Origin: Orientallactaga sibirica
Lineage: Eukaryota > Chordata > Mammalia > Rodentia > Dipodidae
Direction: 5' to 3'
Length of the DNA: 64,000 nucleotides
NCBI GenBank assembly: GCA_036365145.1
Contig: JAEOAD010001365.1
Span: 1,634,501 to 1,698,500, forward strand
The translations under genes were made by a program, and so were the position numbers. Below are positions 47,306 through 55,059 of the stretch, piece by piece; positions within the stretch are counted from its first letter, which is position 1, and each line of letters begins with the position of its first letter. A model generated the notes under the pieces. The model had not been told where the DNA came from, made no database searches, and saw only the letters and a program-made list of their open reading frames with translations.

Positions 47306-50300
47306 CCTACGGCCAGACGTGGTGGCACACACCTTTAATCCCAGTACTCAGGAGGCAGAGGTAGGAGGATTGTCATGAGTTTGAGGTCACCCTGGGACTA
47401 CATAGTGAATTCCAGGTCAGCCTGGATTAGAGACCCTACCTCGGGGAAAAAAAAAAAAAAAACCCTACAAATGAAAGTTACAAACTGAGGGCTAGAGAGA
47501 TAACTCAGTGGTTAAGGTGTTTGCCTGTGAAGCCAAAAGACCTAGGTTCGATTCCCCAGGACCCACGTAAGCCAGATGCACAAGAGGCACATGCATCTGG
47601 AGTTTGTTTGCAGTGGCTAGAAGCCCTGGTGTGCCTATTCTCTCTCTGTCTGTCTCTCTTCTCTCTTTGTCTCTCTCTGCTTGCTAATAAATAAATAAAT
47701 AGGGCCTGGAGAGATGGCTCAGTGGTTAAGCGCTTGCCTGTGAAGCCTAAGGACCCCAGTTCAAGGCTCGATTCCCCAGGACCCACGTAAGCCAGATACA
47801 CAAAGTGGTGCATGCATCTGGAGTTTGTTTGCAGTGGCTGGAGGCCCTGGCATGTCCATTCTCTCTCTATCTGCCTCTTTCTCTTTCTGTCTGTCTGTCG
47901 CTCTCAAATAAATAAATAAAAAGGAAACCAAAATATTAAAAATAAATAAATAAATAATTTTTTTAAGTTACAAACTGAAATGGCTTTTCTTAAAACCTGT
48001 GAATCCATACAAACACTGTAAAAATGCATTCTTCAGAGAGCCAGCTCCACTCCGCCCCACCCACCACCCATCTTCTTCCGTCTCATCTTGCCCCACGATC
48101 CCTGTGGACTCAGCAGCTTCAGCCTCTCCAGGGACCGAGTGAGAAATGCAGTGTCCCAGCCCCACCCCAGGCCTGCTGGCTCAGGACCTGCATTTGCACA
48201 AGACCTCTAGGTGTGGACAGGAATGTTACACTTACTCAGCCAGCATGATAATCTGTGCTAACCCTAGTGCTCAGACTCCAGAATAACTGGGAGGACATGT
48301 CTGGTTCTGAGCACTTCTCTGCCAGGGTTCGCTGAATTCTGTTCACTGGACGGGGATGGGACATTTGAATCATTACGTCTCCAAAACAGACTGGTATGGG
48401 ACGGGGCGTGGTGGCATATACTTACAGTTTTAGCCTTCAGAAGGCTGAGATAGTTTCAGGCCAGCCTAAGCTACAGAGTGAGACCCTATCTCAAAAAATA
48501 AATAAACAGGCTGGAGAGATGGCTTAACAGTTAAGGCACTTGCCTGTGAAACCTAAGTACCCAGATTCAATTCCCCAGGGCCCACCTAAGCCAGATGCAC
48601 AAGTGGCGCATACATCTGGAGTTCATTTGCAGTAGCTGGAGGCCCTGTGCACCTATTCTCTCTCTATCTCCCTCTTCCTCTCTCCCCCTCCCTCCCTCCC
48701 TCAAATAAATACATATTTAAAATTTTTTTAATTAAAAAAATGAAATAAAACTGCCTTGTGTAAAATATTTCAGCTTATCTGGGTATAGAGCAAAGCATAT
48801 CACTTAAGAGTTCACAACCACAGTTCAAGTCCTACCTGTGCTATACAGTGAGTTCAAGGCCTGGGCAACTTAGTGAGCCCATCTCAACATTTAAAAAGTA
48901 AAAAGAAAGCCTGGCGTGGTGGCTCACGCCTTTAATCCCAGCACTCGGGAGGCAGAGGTAGGAGGATCACTGAGAGTTCAAGGCCACCCTGAGACTACAT
49001 AGTGAATTCCAGGTCAGCCTGAGCCAGAGTCAGACCCTACCTTGAACCCAGGTTCAATTCTCCAGGGCCCATATAAGCCAGATGTGGCACATACATCTGG
49101 AGTTCGTTTGCAGTGGCTGGGAGGCCCTAGCACATCCATTCTCATTCTCTCTCTCCCTCTCTCTCTGCCTCTTTCTATATATATCAAATAAAAATAAAAT
49201 ATTTTTTAAATATATTTTTAAAAAATACCAGGCATGGTGGCATGCGCCTTTAATCCCAGCATTCAGGAGACAGAGGTAGGAGGATCGCTGTGAGTTCAAG
49301 GCCAACCTGAGACTACATAGTGAATTCCAGCAAGGCCTACCTTGAAAAAGAAGAAGAAGGAGGAGGAGGAGGAGGAGGAGAAGAAGAAGAAGAAGAAGAA
49401 GAAGAAGAAGAAGAAGAAGGCTGGGCTATGCAAGCCTGTAATCTCAGCACTTATGAAACAAAGACAGGAGGATTGCTGTGAGTTGGAGGCCAGCATGTGC
49501 TACACTGTGAGACTCTAGCTCAAAAAAAAAAGTAAGCTGGGCGTGGTGGCGCACGCCTTTAATCCCAGCACTCGGGAGACAGAGGTAGGAGGATTGCTGA
49601 GAGTTCGAGGCCACCCTGAGACTACATGGTTAATTCCAGGTCAGCCTGGACCAGAGTGAAACCCTACCTCAAAAAACCAAAAAAAAAAAAAAAAAAAAAA
49701 AAAGTAAAAGCATGGGACTGGGAAGATGGCTCAGGGGTTAAAGGCACTTGCTTGCAAAGCCTGATGTCTAGGGTTCAATTCTCCAATGGCACAAGTGTCT
49801 CGTGTTTGTTTATAGTGTCAAGAGCCCCTTACACACATACAAATATTTTTTTTTGAGCTAGAGGTAGGGTCTCACTCTGGCCCAGGCTGACCTGGAATTA
49901 AGTATGTAGTCTCAGAGTGGCCTTGAACTCTCAGCAATCCTCCTACCTCTGCCTCCCAAGTGCTGGGATTAAAGGCGTGAGCCACCATGCCTGGTTAATT
50001 ATTTTTAATTTTAAATGTGGGGTAGTGAGATGGGTCAGTGGTTAAGTGCCATTCTTAGACCAGGCTAAGGGCCTGATGGAGCCTGAAACTGCCTGAGTTC
50101 AAATCTCCAGATCCCACATAAAACAGCTGGGTTTTGCCACAATGCCAGTAACCCCAGTCCCACAGGAGAGCAGAAGACAGGGGCCCACAAGCACCAAAAC
50201 CAGTGAAAAGAGAGACTCTGGCTCAAAGGAGACCAGCCATAAGAGTAATGGAGTGGGACACCTGATGTCTCACACAGACCACCACAGGTGAGTGCATGAG

Positions 50301-51841
50301 TACCACAGGTATGTACACACACCACATAGTACATTAGGTACACACTACATACACACTACACATGCACACACACATAAACACATGTGCATAATAAAAAATA
50401 AAATAAATTTTTAAATGTAAAAACAGGATAATTTGTAGATCCCTGGCAGAGCTGAGCTGGAGACTTGGGTCAGCAGTAGAGCCCTTGTCTAGAATCCACA
50501 GTGAGGGGCTGGGGTGTGGTTCAGTGGTAGAGCACTTGTCTAGAATCCACAGTGAGGGGCTGGGGGCGTGGCTCAGCGGTAGAGCACTTGTCTAGAATCC
50601 ACAGTGAGGGGCTGGGGCGTGGCTCAGTGGTAGAGCACTTGTCTAGAATCCACAGTGAGGGGCTGGGGGGGCTCAGTGGCTCAGTGGTAGAGCACTTGTC
50701 TAGAATCCACAGTGAGGGGCTGGGGCGTGGCTCAGTGGTAGAGCACTTGTCTAGAATCCACAGTGAGGGGCTGGGGGCATGGCTCAGTGGTAGAGCACTT
50801 GTCTAGAATCCACAGTGAGGGGCTGGGGGCGTGGCTCAGTGGTAGAGCACTTGTCTAGAATCCACAGTGAGGGGCTGGGGGCGTGGCTCAGTGGTAGAAC
50901 ACTTGTCTAGAATCCACAGTGAGGGGCTGGGGCGTGGCTCAGTGGTAGAGCACTTGTCTAGAATCCACAGTGAGGGGCTGGGGGTGTGACTCAGTGGTAG
51001 AACACTTGTCTAGAATCCACAGTGAGGGGCTGGGGGTGTGACTCAGAGGTAGAGCACTTGTCTAGAATCCACAGTGAGGGGCTGGGAGCGTGGCTCAGGG
51101 GTAGAGCACTTGTCTAGAATCCACAGTGAGGGGCTGGGGTGTGGCTCAGCGGTAGAGCACTTGCTTAGCATGTGCAAGGCCCTGGGTTCTATCCCAGAAT
51201 CACAAAGTGGGAGACACCATCCACTATTACTTTGGAGACTTGGTATTTTCAGGTACCCATGTTTAGCTTGTTCCTACTAAAGTGTGGGCTGGAGGGGGTA
51301 GCTGGAGGGAAGCTGAGTCATGAGACGCAATGCATGCATGAGTTGGGTTCTCACCTGACTTCCAGATCCTCCAGACATGCGAGAATCATTCCCTGGGTTG
51401 TCACACTGTGAAAGAAGGGAGATTTTTCTCTCAGTCCCTTCTCAGACACCACCCCAGCCCAAAGGGCAGCAGTGCCTCCTGAGGCAGCGCCTTCCTCATT
51501 CCGCAGAGCCCACGCTCCGCAATGGCACCAGGCTGCTGATCCCACTCCTCAGGATTTGTGCTCGTGTGCACTCCGGACCCTTGACCACTGACCTCGGGTT
51601 TGTTTCCGCCACCACTTCCACCTCTGCTGCCTGAGCTGGTTCCCTGCAAGGAAGGAAGAGCCCACGTACTGTCTTGCAAGCATGCGCAAGGAGTTCCCAG
51701 TGTCCAACCCGTGTCCCCTCCAACAGCCCATTCCTTTCCCCGTCTTTGGTCAACCAATTGCTGGAGGAAGTTGAGTCAGACATGGCCCAGAGTTTTGGGA
51801 AATGTTCAGTGACTTAGGGAATCTGAGCTGTTACCCGCCAC

Positions 51842-51873
<32 letters not shown>

Positions 51874-54774
51874 CTGCCATCCTGCTACTAGGGGCAGGCT
51901 AGGGTTTGTTGAGCACTAACCCACCCCTCTCCCTCTCCTAGAAGGAAAGAAGTCAGAGGGGTGGCTAGACCCTTACCCTGGACACTGAGTAGCCTTCATC
52001 AAAATTAGAAGTTTCTATGTCCTAGACAGAAGAGAAAATGGTATTGTCAGGGGTCACACATTAAAGACACTTGCTCCATTAGCAGGGCCTTTTTCACTTT
52101 CCTCCTTTTTTCTTTCTTTCTTCCTTCCTTCCTTCCTTCCTTTCCTTCCTTCCTCCCTTTCCTTCCTTCCTTCCTTTCTGAGACAGGGTCTCATGTAGCC
52201 CAGGCAGGCCTGAGGAAGACCTTGAAATCCTGATCGAGCCTCTTGCCTCTACTTCCCGAGTGCTGGGATTATAAGTATTTACCACTATGCTTGGTTTATG
52301 CAGTACTGGGGATTGAACCCAGGTTCCCTGCACGTTAGGCAGATACTTTATCAACTGAGCTACATCCCCAGACCACATACAGACCCAAGGAAGCCTGTGT
52401 GACCCCTGACTCAGGCCCTCTCCCCTCAGGCCCCGCCTGGCCCTCGCACCCATCGTGTGCGGGTTGTATGGCACCATAGTGATGGATAGATTTTCTGAGA
52501 CAGGATCTACAGCCCTCGCTGGCCAGCCTTGACTCACAGTATTCCTTCTCTTCAGCCTTCTGGAGTTGGGAAGGGTCACATGCCCACCTCTCTTCCTTTT
52601 ACCACCCCCAGCACTACTTAGCTCTACAAGCAGGCTCTACAAGCAGGCCATGAGTAAAGACTGGCTAGTAGCCAAAACTTTCTCCCCCTGGGAGTGGAGG
52701 GAAAGGACCGTGGGAACTCAGCGTGCCTGGGTAAGGGACCTTGGGACTGGGAAGGTGGTGGGGACGAAGGCTGAAGGGACCTCAACATGACAGCTGCCAC
52801 TGAGGCCACCCACTCAGGCTGTGGCAGCTCAGGGAACCACTGGGACCCTCACCCCATCCCGAAAAGCAAAACTCACCCGGCTGCTTCCATGGCTACTACC
52901 ACCGCTGCTTCCATGGCTACTACCACCGCTGCTCCCATGGCTACTACCACCGCTGCTTCCATGGCTACTGCCACCGCTGCTCCCATGGCTACTACCACCG
53001 CTGCTTCCATGGCTACTGCCTCCGCTGCTTCCATGGCTACTGCCTCCGCCGCTTCCATGGCTACTGCCTCCGCTGCTTCCATGACTACTGCCTCCGCCGC
53101 TTCCATGGCTACTGCCGCTGCTGCCCTGGCCCCCGCTGCTTCCCTGAGAGGCAGGAGGAGAGCTAAGCAAGGACTAAGACCAGGCCCACCAGGTGTGCCC
53201 CGGTCCCCTTGCTCGCTGGCTCCGCTTATTCCTGGCCCTGACTAAGGGCAGAGCCTCCCAGGCTTCCCAGAGCTGAACCACAAGCCACACCTCCTCTTAC
53301 CCCAGAGTTGCTGGAACTTTCATGGGAGCCTGATGGTGGGGCGTTGGTACACTGCAGAGGGAAGGCGACCCATGAGGTCAGAAGTGTCTGTCAAAGCCAC
53401 CTCCCCAGACCAGACCCCTCTGCTGTATTGCAGCCTGGCTTTCTTCCCTCCGCCCTCTCCTCTCCTAGAGCTTCCTTCCCTTCTTCCACGCCTGGGGCTT
53501 CCATTCCTACCCTCCCTCTTTCCCCTCTGTGTCCCTCCCTTATTCTGCCCCGTGCACCTAGATGTCCCTCTTACCCCTGAATTTTGGTTGTTGCCTCTCA
53601 CTGACCCGTAGCCAGGCTGGGCCACAGCTCCCTGCGGAGGGGGAGGGGGGGAGTGAGACTGACTGTAGGATCCAGTGGATAGGAGGCGTGCACAGGCGCA
53701 GGGAGAGGCAGGCTGTGGGGCTGGGTGGTGACCTAACCTGAGGGTTGGTCTCGTAGGGAAATGAACTGCCATCGCTGCCCTGATCCATGGAGCCACCCAG
53801 GTAGTTGGTACCATAGCTGCTTTCTGAACTCCAGGGAGTCCCTGGAAGGCCAGGATTGCCCTGGCCACCCTGAGAGCCAAACATGCCATGGCCTCCAGAT
53901 GACCCCTGGAAGGACAGGACAACATGCCTGCACTTAGTCTAACCATCCCTGAAAGCCCTAAAGAGGAGCCAGAGCACGGAGAGACAGAGAGAGAAAGAGA
54001 GAGGAAGGAGGAGGAGGAGGAAAAGGAGGAAGGGGGAAAAGAAGGAGAGAGGGGGAAGAGAAGAGAGGAGAGGAAAGGAGAGGACAGGAGTGGAGAGGAG
54101 AGGAGTGGAGAGGAGAGGAAAGAGGAGATGAGAGAAGAGAGGGGAGGAGAGAGAACTAGAACATCCCATGTCAGTAGAGGGCATGATGCCAAAGGAAACT
54201 GCCCCAGACAGACACCAAGAAGCCACCTGTTCATCCTTTGAACCAAGCTTCTTGCCTCTGATGCCCCCAGCCCTTCATTTGCATGCCCGGCTTTCCAGCC
54301 ACTCACCCAAGACCCAGAGTTGTGGGCGGCATCTAGTCCTCGGTGAATGACCTCCTCAGCCTGGCTGCCAGCCTCGCTCCCCATGTGCTCCAGAGAGCGG
54401 GCTGCTTCCCCAAGCCTGTGGCTGAAAGCATCGCCCCTGGCTTCCCTAAACCCAGAGCTACCTTCCCCTCCATGCCCTTGACCAAGGGCCTCCTGGATTC
54501 CGGAGCTGGCTGCTTCTTTGGCCCCTTTGCCAACAGCTTCTTGGATTCCAGAGCCGGCTACATCTCCACCCCCTTGGCCAGTGGCCTTCTGGATTCCCGA
54601 GCTGGCTGCCTGGCCAGCTTCTTGGCCCACGGCCTCCCCAACTCCTTTGCTAATGGCATCTCCCACCCCTTGGGCAGCCCCGGCACCCTGCCCTCCACCC
54701 TGCAGAGGACCAGCTTTCCCACTGCCCAGGCACAGGGCCAGCAGGAGGCAGGCCAGGGACCCCTGTAGCTTCAT
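35045..54774 (-). CDS. DMKN: Dermokine, full-length (beta-type) isoform, 18 coding exons
   Basis: Dermokine is a secreted protein of the differentiated layers of stratified epithelia. It has no known catalytic activity and is linked to barrier formation. Minus-strand coding exons are 54774-54307, 53905-53738, 53631-53575, 53351-53301, 53143-52877, 52021-51977, 51643-51593, 51405-51355, 45067-45017, 43028-42969, 42857-42810, 42663-42616, 39891-39835, 39145-39101, 37365-37318, 36861-36793, 35224-35201 and 35092-35045. All have AG/GT borders and multiple-of-three lengths. The join gives 551 residues ending LKFW, against 476 recalled for human. Order: signal peptide (1-22), Gly/Ala/Gln-rich repeats (23-156), Gly/Ser segments including a repeat exon (249-337), then the conserved tail with FNFDTFW, GFINWDAINK, PPPSTRALLYF and SLQKRAG. 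Only two cysteines remain after the signal peptide, each the first residue of its exon (4 and 8). One small human exon before exon 9 was not found. Confidence 0.95.
35201..35224 (-). CDS. DMKN: DMKN exon 17 (24-bp microexon)
   Basis: Residues 529-536, GGVTPSSS. The acceptor is TTTGCAG|GGA and the donor TCG|GTGAGT. It matches human GGVSPSSS. Confidence 0.93.
35660..36696. mobile_element. SINEs in DMKN intron 16
   Basis: Dip minus 35660-35879; aged B1 minus 35890-36025; ID minus 36170-36245; Dip (3' part) plus 36510-36660 followed by (AC)n at 36667-36696. Sequence 36246-36509 is unique with no exon seen. Confidence 0.8.
36793..36861 (-). CDS. DMKN: DMKN exon 16
   Basis: Residues 506-528, rich in Asn/Gln/Tyr: NNYNQQVYPTAH then NWQYYAKTPAK. 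The acceptor is CCTACAG|AAT and the donor AAG|GTGAGT. Confidence 0.94.
37318..37365 (-). CDS. DMKN: DMKN exon 15
   Basis: Residues 490-505, GVDVPSLQKRAGGADQ. The acceptor is TTCTCAG|GGT and the donor CAG|GTGGGT. SLQKRAG is the conserved core and holds a dibasic KR. The short alpha isoform in other mammals joins its own first exon at or next to this exon. Confidence 0.94.
37805..38585. mobile_element. SINEs in DMKN intron 14
   Basis: Dip minus 37805-37981; ID minus 38148-38225; Dip plus 38383-38585 with a (CT)n run. Unique sequence lies between them. Confidence 0.82.
38803..38886 (-). pseudogene. DMKN: Candidate dermokine-alpha first exon, start codon lost
   Basis: On the minus strand, downstream of a TATA box and an AP-1 site, a frame reads VKSATVCAQVLILLALSQG and then stops at TAG (38805-38803). 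It has the make-up of a signal peptide, but its first codon is GTG, not ATG. In human and mouse a short alpha isoform starts from an internal promoter in this part of the gene, with a signal peptide that I recall beginning M-K-P-A. No good phase-0 donor precedes the TAG; the nearest resemblance is CAG|GGAAGG, which lacks the GT. The simplest reading is a decayed first exon. A different start or splice pattern, or a sequence error, is possible. Confidence 0.5.
38927..38934 (-). promoter_or_regulatory. DMKN: Internal DMKN TATA box
   Basis: TATAAAAA on the minus strand, in CTAGTATAAAAACACAGG, 42 bases above the GTG-starting signal-peptide frame. Predicted transcription start is near 38904. Confidence 0.6.
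38966..38972. promoter_or_regulatory. DMKN: AP-1 site of the internal DMKN promoter
   Basis: Consensus TGACTCA, 31 bp upstream of the internal TATA box. It gives the same arrangement as at the KRTDAP and DMKN first-exon promoters. Confidence 0.55.
39101..39145 (-). CDS. DMKN: DMKN exon 14
   Basis: Residues 475-489, DFKRRTPFFNWKEIE. The acceptor is CCTCCAG|GAT and the donor GAG|GTAAGT. It carries another F-x-N-W motif, similar to KRTDAP exon 4. Confidence 0.94.
39340..39740 (+). mobile_element. B1 copies in DMKN intron 13
   Basis: Older B1 plus 39340-39445 with an (ATA)n tail; a fragment resembling an ID head near 39497-39530; young B1 plus 39577-39712. Confidence 0.8.
39835..39891 (-). CDS. 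DMKN: DMKN exon 13
   Basis: Residues 456-474, GRAPPPSTRALLYFRRLWE. The acceptor is ATCCACAG|GGT and the donor GAG|GTAGGA. PPPSTRALLYF is shared with human. Confidence 0.95.
40217..40352 (-). CDS. DMKN: Candidate alternative DMKN terminal exon
   Basis: A good acceptor, TTTCTTTGATCAG|GAC, ends at 40353. Joined after exon 12 in phase 0 it reads DKGSKP then TGA (40334-40332), followed by an AATAAA at 40241-40236. This would give a protein ending ..INWDAINK-DKGSKP. Human dermokine isoforms with a short tail starting D-Q-R-S-S after INK are known to me from memory, which is the main support. The 3' end near 40217 is estimated. Total length for this isoform would be 461 residues. Confidence 0.55.
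40236..40241 (-). terminator. DMKN: Polyadenylation signal of the alternative DMKN end
   Basis: AATAAA on the minus strand, in CTGGAAATAAACC, 91 bases after the TGA of the candidate alternative exon. Confidence 0.55.
40841..42320. mobile_element. SINEs in DMKN intron 12, including an ID multimer
   Basis: B1 plus 40841-40975; Dip plus 41160-41360; three-unit ID multimer plus about 41378-41530; B1 minus 41990-42128; (CT)n/(TA)n 42128-42178; aged B1 minus about 42185-42315. Sequence 41531-41985 is mostly unique. Confidence 0.8.
42616..42663 (-). CDS. DMKN: DMKN exon 12
   Basis: Residues 440-455, NLKSKLGFINWDAINK. The acceptor is TCTACAG|AAT and the donor AAG|GTAAGG. It is the best conserved exon and resembles KRTDAP exon 5. 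Confidence 0.96.
42810..42857 (-). CDS. DMKN: DMKN exon 11
   Basis: Residues 424-439, NSETSSLPFNFDTFWE. The acceptor is TCCATAG|AAC and the donor GAG|GTGAGT. FNFDTFW is the conserved core. Confidence 0.95.
42969..43028 (-). CDS. DMKN: DMKN exon 10
   Basis: Residues 404-423, GPGSSGDSGRNEAINGLNTM. The acceptor is CACCCAG|GGG and the donor ATG|GTGAGT. It matches the human segment ending GGVNTV. Confidence 0.88.
43221..44795. mobile_element. SINEs in DMKN intron 9
   Basis: Aged B1 minus 43221-43343; B1 minus 43712-43857; Dip minus 43870-44075; Dip plus 44102-44275; B1 plus 44341-44488 with an (AAAG)n tail to 44558; ID minus 44561-44612; B1 remnant minus about 44665-44795. Confidence 0.82.
45017..45067 (-). 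CDS. DMKN: DMKN exon 9
   Basis: Residues 387-403, ESRESSHLLGREQSGNQ. The acceptor is TCTCCAG|GAA and the donor CAG|GTGAGT. The LLGxxxxxNxxxQ pattern matches a human isoform segment. It follows the longest intron (6.3 kb), which holds the ID array. Confidence 0.82.
45070..45865. other. Unique part of DMKN intron 8
   Basis: No SINE and no further exon recognised. A small human exon expected just before exon 9 was searched for here by eye on the minus strand and not found. Confidence 0.45.
45870..49995. mobile_element. Dense SINE cluster in DMKN intron 8
   Basis: Dip minus 45870-46096; B1 plus 46163-46290, 46330-46470 and 46485-46630; (GGAA)n and related repeats 46630-46800; Dip plus 46808-47010; B1 minus 47040-47187; B1 plus 47311-47460; Dip plus 47488-47702 and 47703-47930; unique 47960-48390; B1 plus 48395-48500; Dip plus 48508-48720; B1 plus 48909-49045 fused to a 5'-truncated Dip 49046-49200; B1 plus 49225-49345; (AAG)n 49350-49420; B1 plus 49420-49520 and 49534-49690; Dip plus 49705-49845; B1 minus 49860-49995. 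Coordinates are approximate. Confidence 0.83.
50015..50395 (+). mobile_element. B4-like composite SINE with CA-rich tail
   Basis: A tRNA-like head (GATGGGTCAGTGGTTAAG), a B1-like second part, and an ACACA-rich tail to about 50395. Similar elements occur at 16495-16858 and 59061-59400. Confidence 0.6.
50455..51215 (+). repeat. ID-element-derived tandem array, about 14 units
   Basis: Thirteen copies of an approximately 52-bp unit, each GGGGCTGGGG.GTGGCTCAGTGGTAGAGCACTTG plus the linker TCTAGAATCCACAGTGA, end in one complete ID element (about 51131-51215, CTTAGCATGTGCAAGGCCCT). Every unit carries the ID head with a pol III A-box-like TGGCTCAGTGGTAGAGC. It lies in DMKN intron 8, about 140 bp from exon 8 and antisense to the gene. 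Confidence 0.93.
51355..51405 (-). CDS. DMKN: DMKN exon 8
   Basis: Residues 370-386, CDNPGNDSRMSGGSGSQ. The acceptor is TTCACAG|TGT and the donor CAG|GTGAGA. It matches human CEKPGNEARGSGESGIQ in length and in the opening cysteine. Confidence 0.92.
51593..51643 (-). CDS. DMKN: DMKN exon 7
   Basis: Residues 353-369, GTSSGSRGGSGGGNKPE. The acceptor is CTTGCAG|GGA and the donor GAG|GTCAGT. It matches the human segment around GGSGGGNGHKPG. Confidence 0.9.
51840..52375. mobile_element. (AC)n and SINE remnants around DMKN exon 6
   Basis: (CA)n 51844-51874; (CTTC)n 52110-52170 (plus strand) leading into an aged B1 minus 52178-52294; ID minus 52300-52375. Exon 6 (51977-52021) lies between them. Confidence 0.8.
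51977..52021 (-). CDS. DMKN: DMKN exon 6
   Basis: Residues 338-352, DIETSNFDEGYSVSR. The acceptor is TGTCTAG|GAC and the donor AGG|GTAAGG. Its position and phase fit, but its residues have no clear counterpart in the human sequence I recall, so it could be rodent-specific. Confidence 0.75.
52877..53143 (-). CDS. DMKN: DMKN exon 5, Gly/Ser/His repeat exon
   Basis: Residues 249-337. After GSSGGQGSSGS the exon is ten units of an 8-residue, 24-bp repeat of the type SSHGSSGG (variants GSGG), ending HGSSR. The acceptor is TCTCAG|GGA and the donor CGG|GTGAGT. Human dermokine has a Gly/Ser-rich repeat here, but the regular His every eighth residue is distinct from my recollection of it. Copy number is likely polymorphic. 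Confidence 0.92.
53301..53351 (-). CDS. DMKN: DMKN exon 4
   Basis: Residues 232-248, CTNAPPSGSHESSSNSG, opening with one of the two cysteines of the mature protein. The acceptor is CTGCAG|TGT and the donor GGG|GTAAGA. One of four 51-bp exons in this gene. Confidence 0.93.
53575..53631 (-). CDS. DMKN: DMKN exon 3
   Basis: Residues 213-231, GAVAQPGYGSVRGNNQNSG. The acceptor is CCGCAG|GGA and the donor GGG|GTAAGA. The GAVAQPGYGSVR block is strongly conserved. Confidence 0.95.
53738..53905 (-). CDS. DMKN: DMKN exon 2
   Basis: Residues 157-212, Gly/Ser/Asn-rich, with SSGGHGMFGSQGG near its start and YETNPQ at its end. The acceptor is CTTCCAG|GGG and the donor CAG|GTTAGG. SGGHGIFGSQGG is found at the same place in the human protein. 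Confidence 0.92.
53965..54155. repeat. GA-rich low-complexity tract in DMKN intron 1
   Basis: Nearly pure purine on the plus strand (GAGAGGAGAGGA words), pyrimidine on the sense strand. It sits about 60 bp upstream of the exon 2 acceptor. Confidence 0.9.
54307..54774 (-). CDS. DMKN: DMKN exon 1 (coding part)
   Basis: Residues 1-156. ATG at 54774-54772, then the signal peptide MKLQGSLACLLLALCLGSGK. The mature part is Gly/Ala/Gln-rich with a repeated SSGIQ/GSGIQ motif (about residues 58-61, 74-77 and 90-95), then EAARSLEHMGSEAGSQAEEV and HNSGSW. The donor is TGG|GTGAGT. The SSGIQ repetition exceeds what I recall of the human protein. Confidence 0.95.
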
Positions 54775-54975
54775 CTCTGCCCAGTTCCCTCTCCCACTTC
54801 AGAGGGTCTTCTTTCCAATCCAGCCCACTTCTTGCCGCCCCTTCCCCTTCCTCAGGTCCGTGTGTCCTCCTGCTGTCCTCTCGTCTGCTTCCTTCTACCT
54901 CCCTCCGGACCCACAGCCTTCTCTCTTCCTTCCCAGAGTCCCCTGCTTCCCAGAGTGCTCCTCTGGGTCACTACC

Positions 54976-54982
54976 CCTTATA
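54976..54982 (-). promoter_or_regulatory. DMKN: DMKN first-exon TATA box
   Basis: TATAAGG on the minus strand, in CAGTATAAGGGG. Predicted start near 54952 would give an unspliced leader of about 178 bases. Confidence 0.65.
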
Positions 54983-55035
54983 CTGTAGGTTGGGACAAGG
55001 TAACAGGGCTGGGCAGACCAAGTCACCTCCCCCAG

Positions 55036-55042
55036 TGACTCA
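55036..55042. promoter_or_regulatory. DMKN: AP-1 site upstream of DMKN
   Basis: Consensus TGACTCA, 53 bp upstream of the DMKN TATA box. Confidence 0.58.
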
Positions 55043-55059
55043 GGGCCCAGCCACTGATA

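Noticed and set aside
50455..51215. Cluster of tRNA genes
   Set aside because: The A-box-like words belong to ID SINE heads. The tandem units lack an acceptor stem and the rest of a tRNA.
52787..53245. Plus-strand Ala/Thr/Met repeat frame of 152 codons
   Set aside because: Antisense shadow of the DMKN exon 5 repeat.
53320..54774. 484-codon continuous minus-strand frame starting at the DMKN ATG
   Set aside because: Only exon 1 and exon 3 are in this frame. It reads through intron 1, crosses exon 2 out of phase and passes intron 2. Strong splice sites and the conserved exon 2 product support the spliced model.
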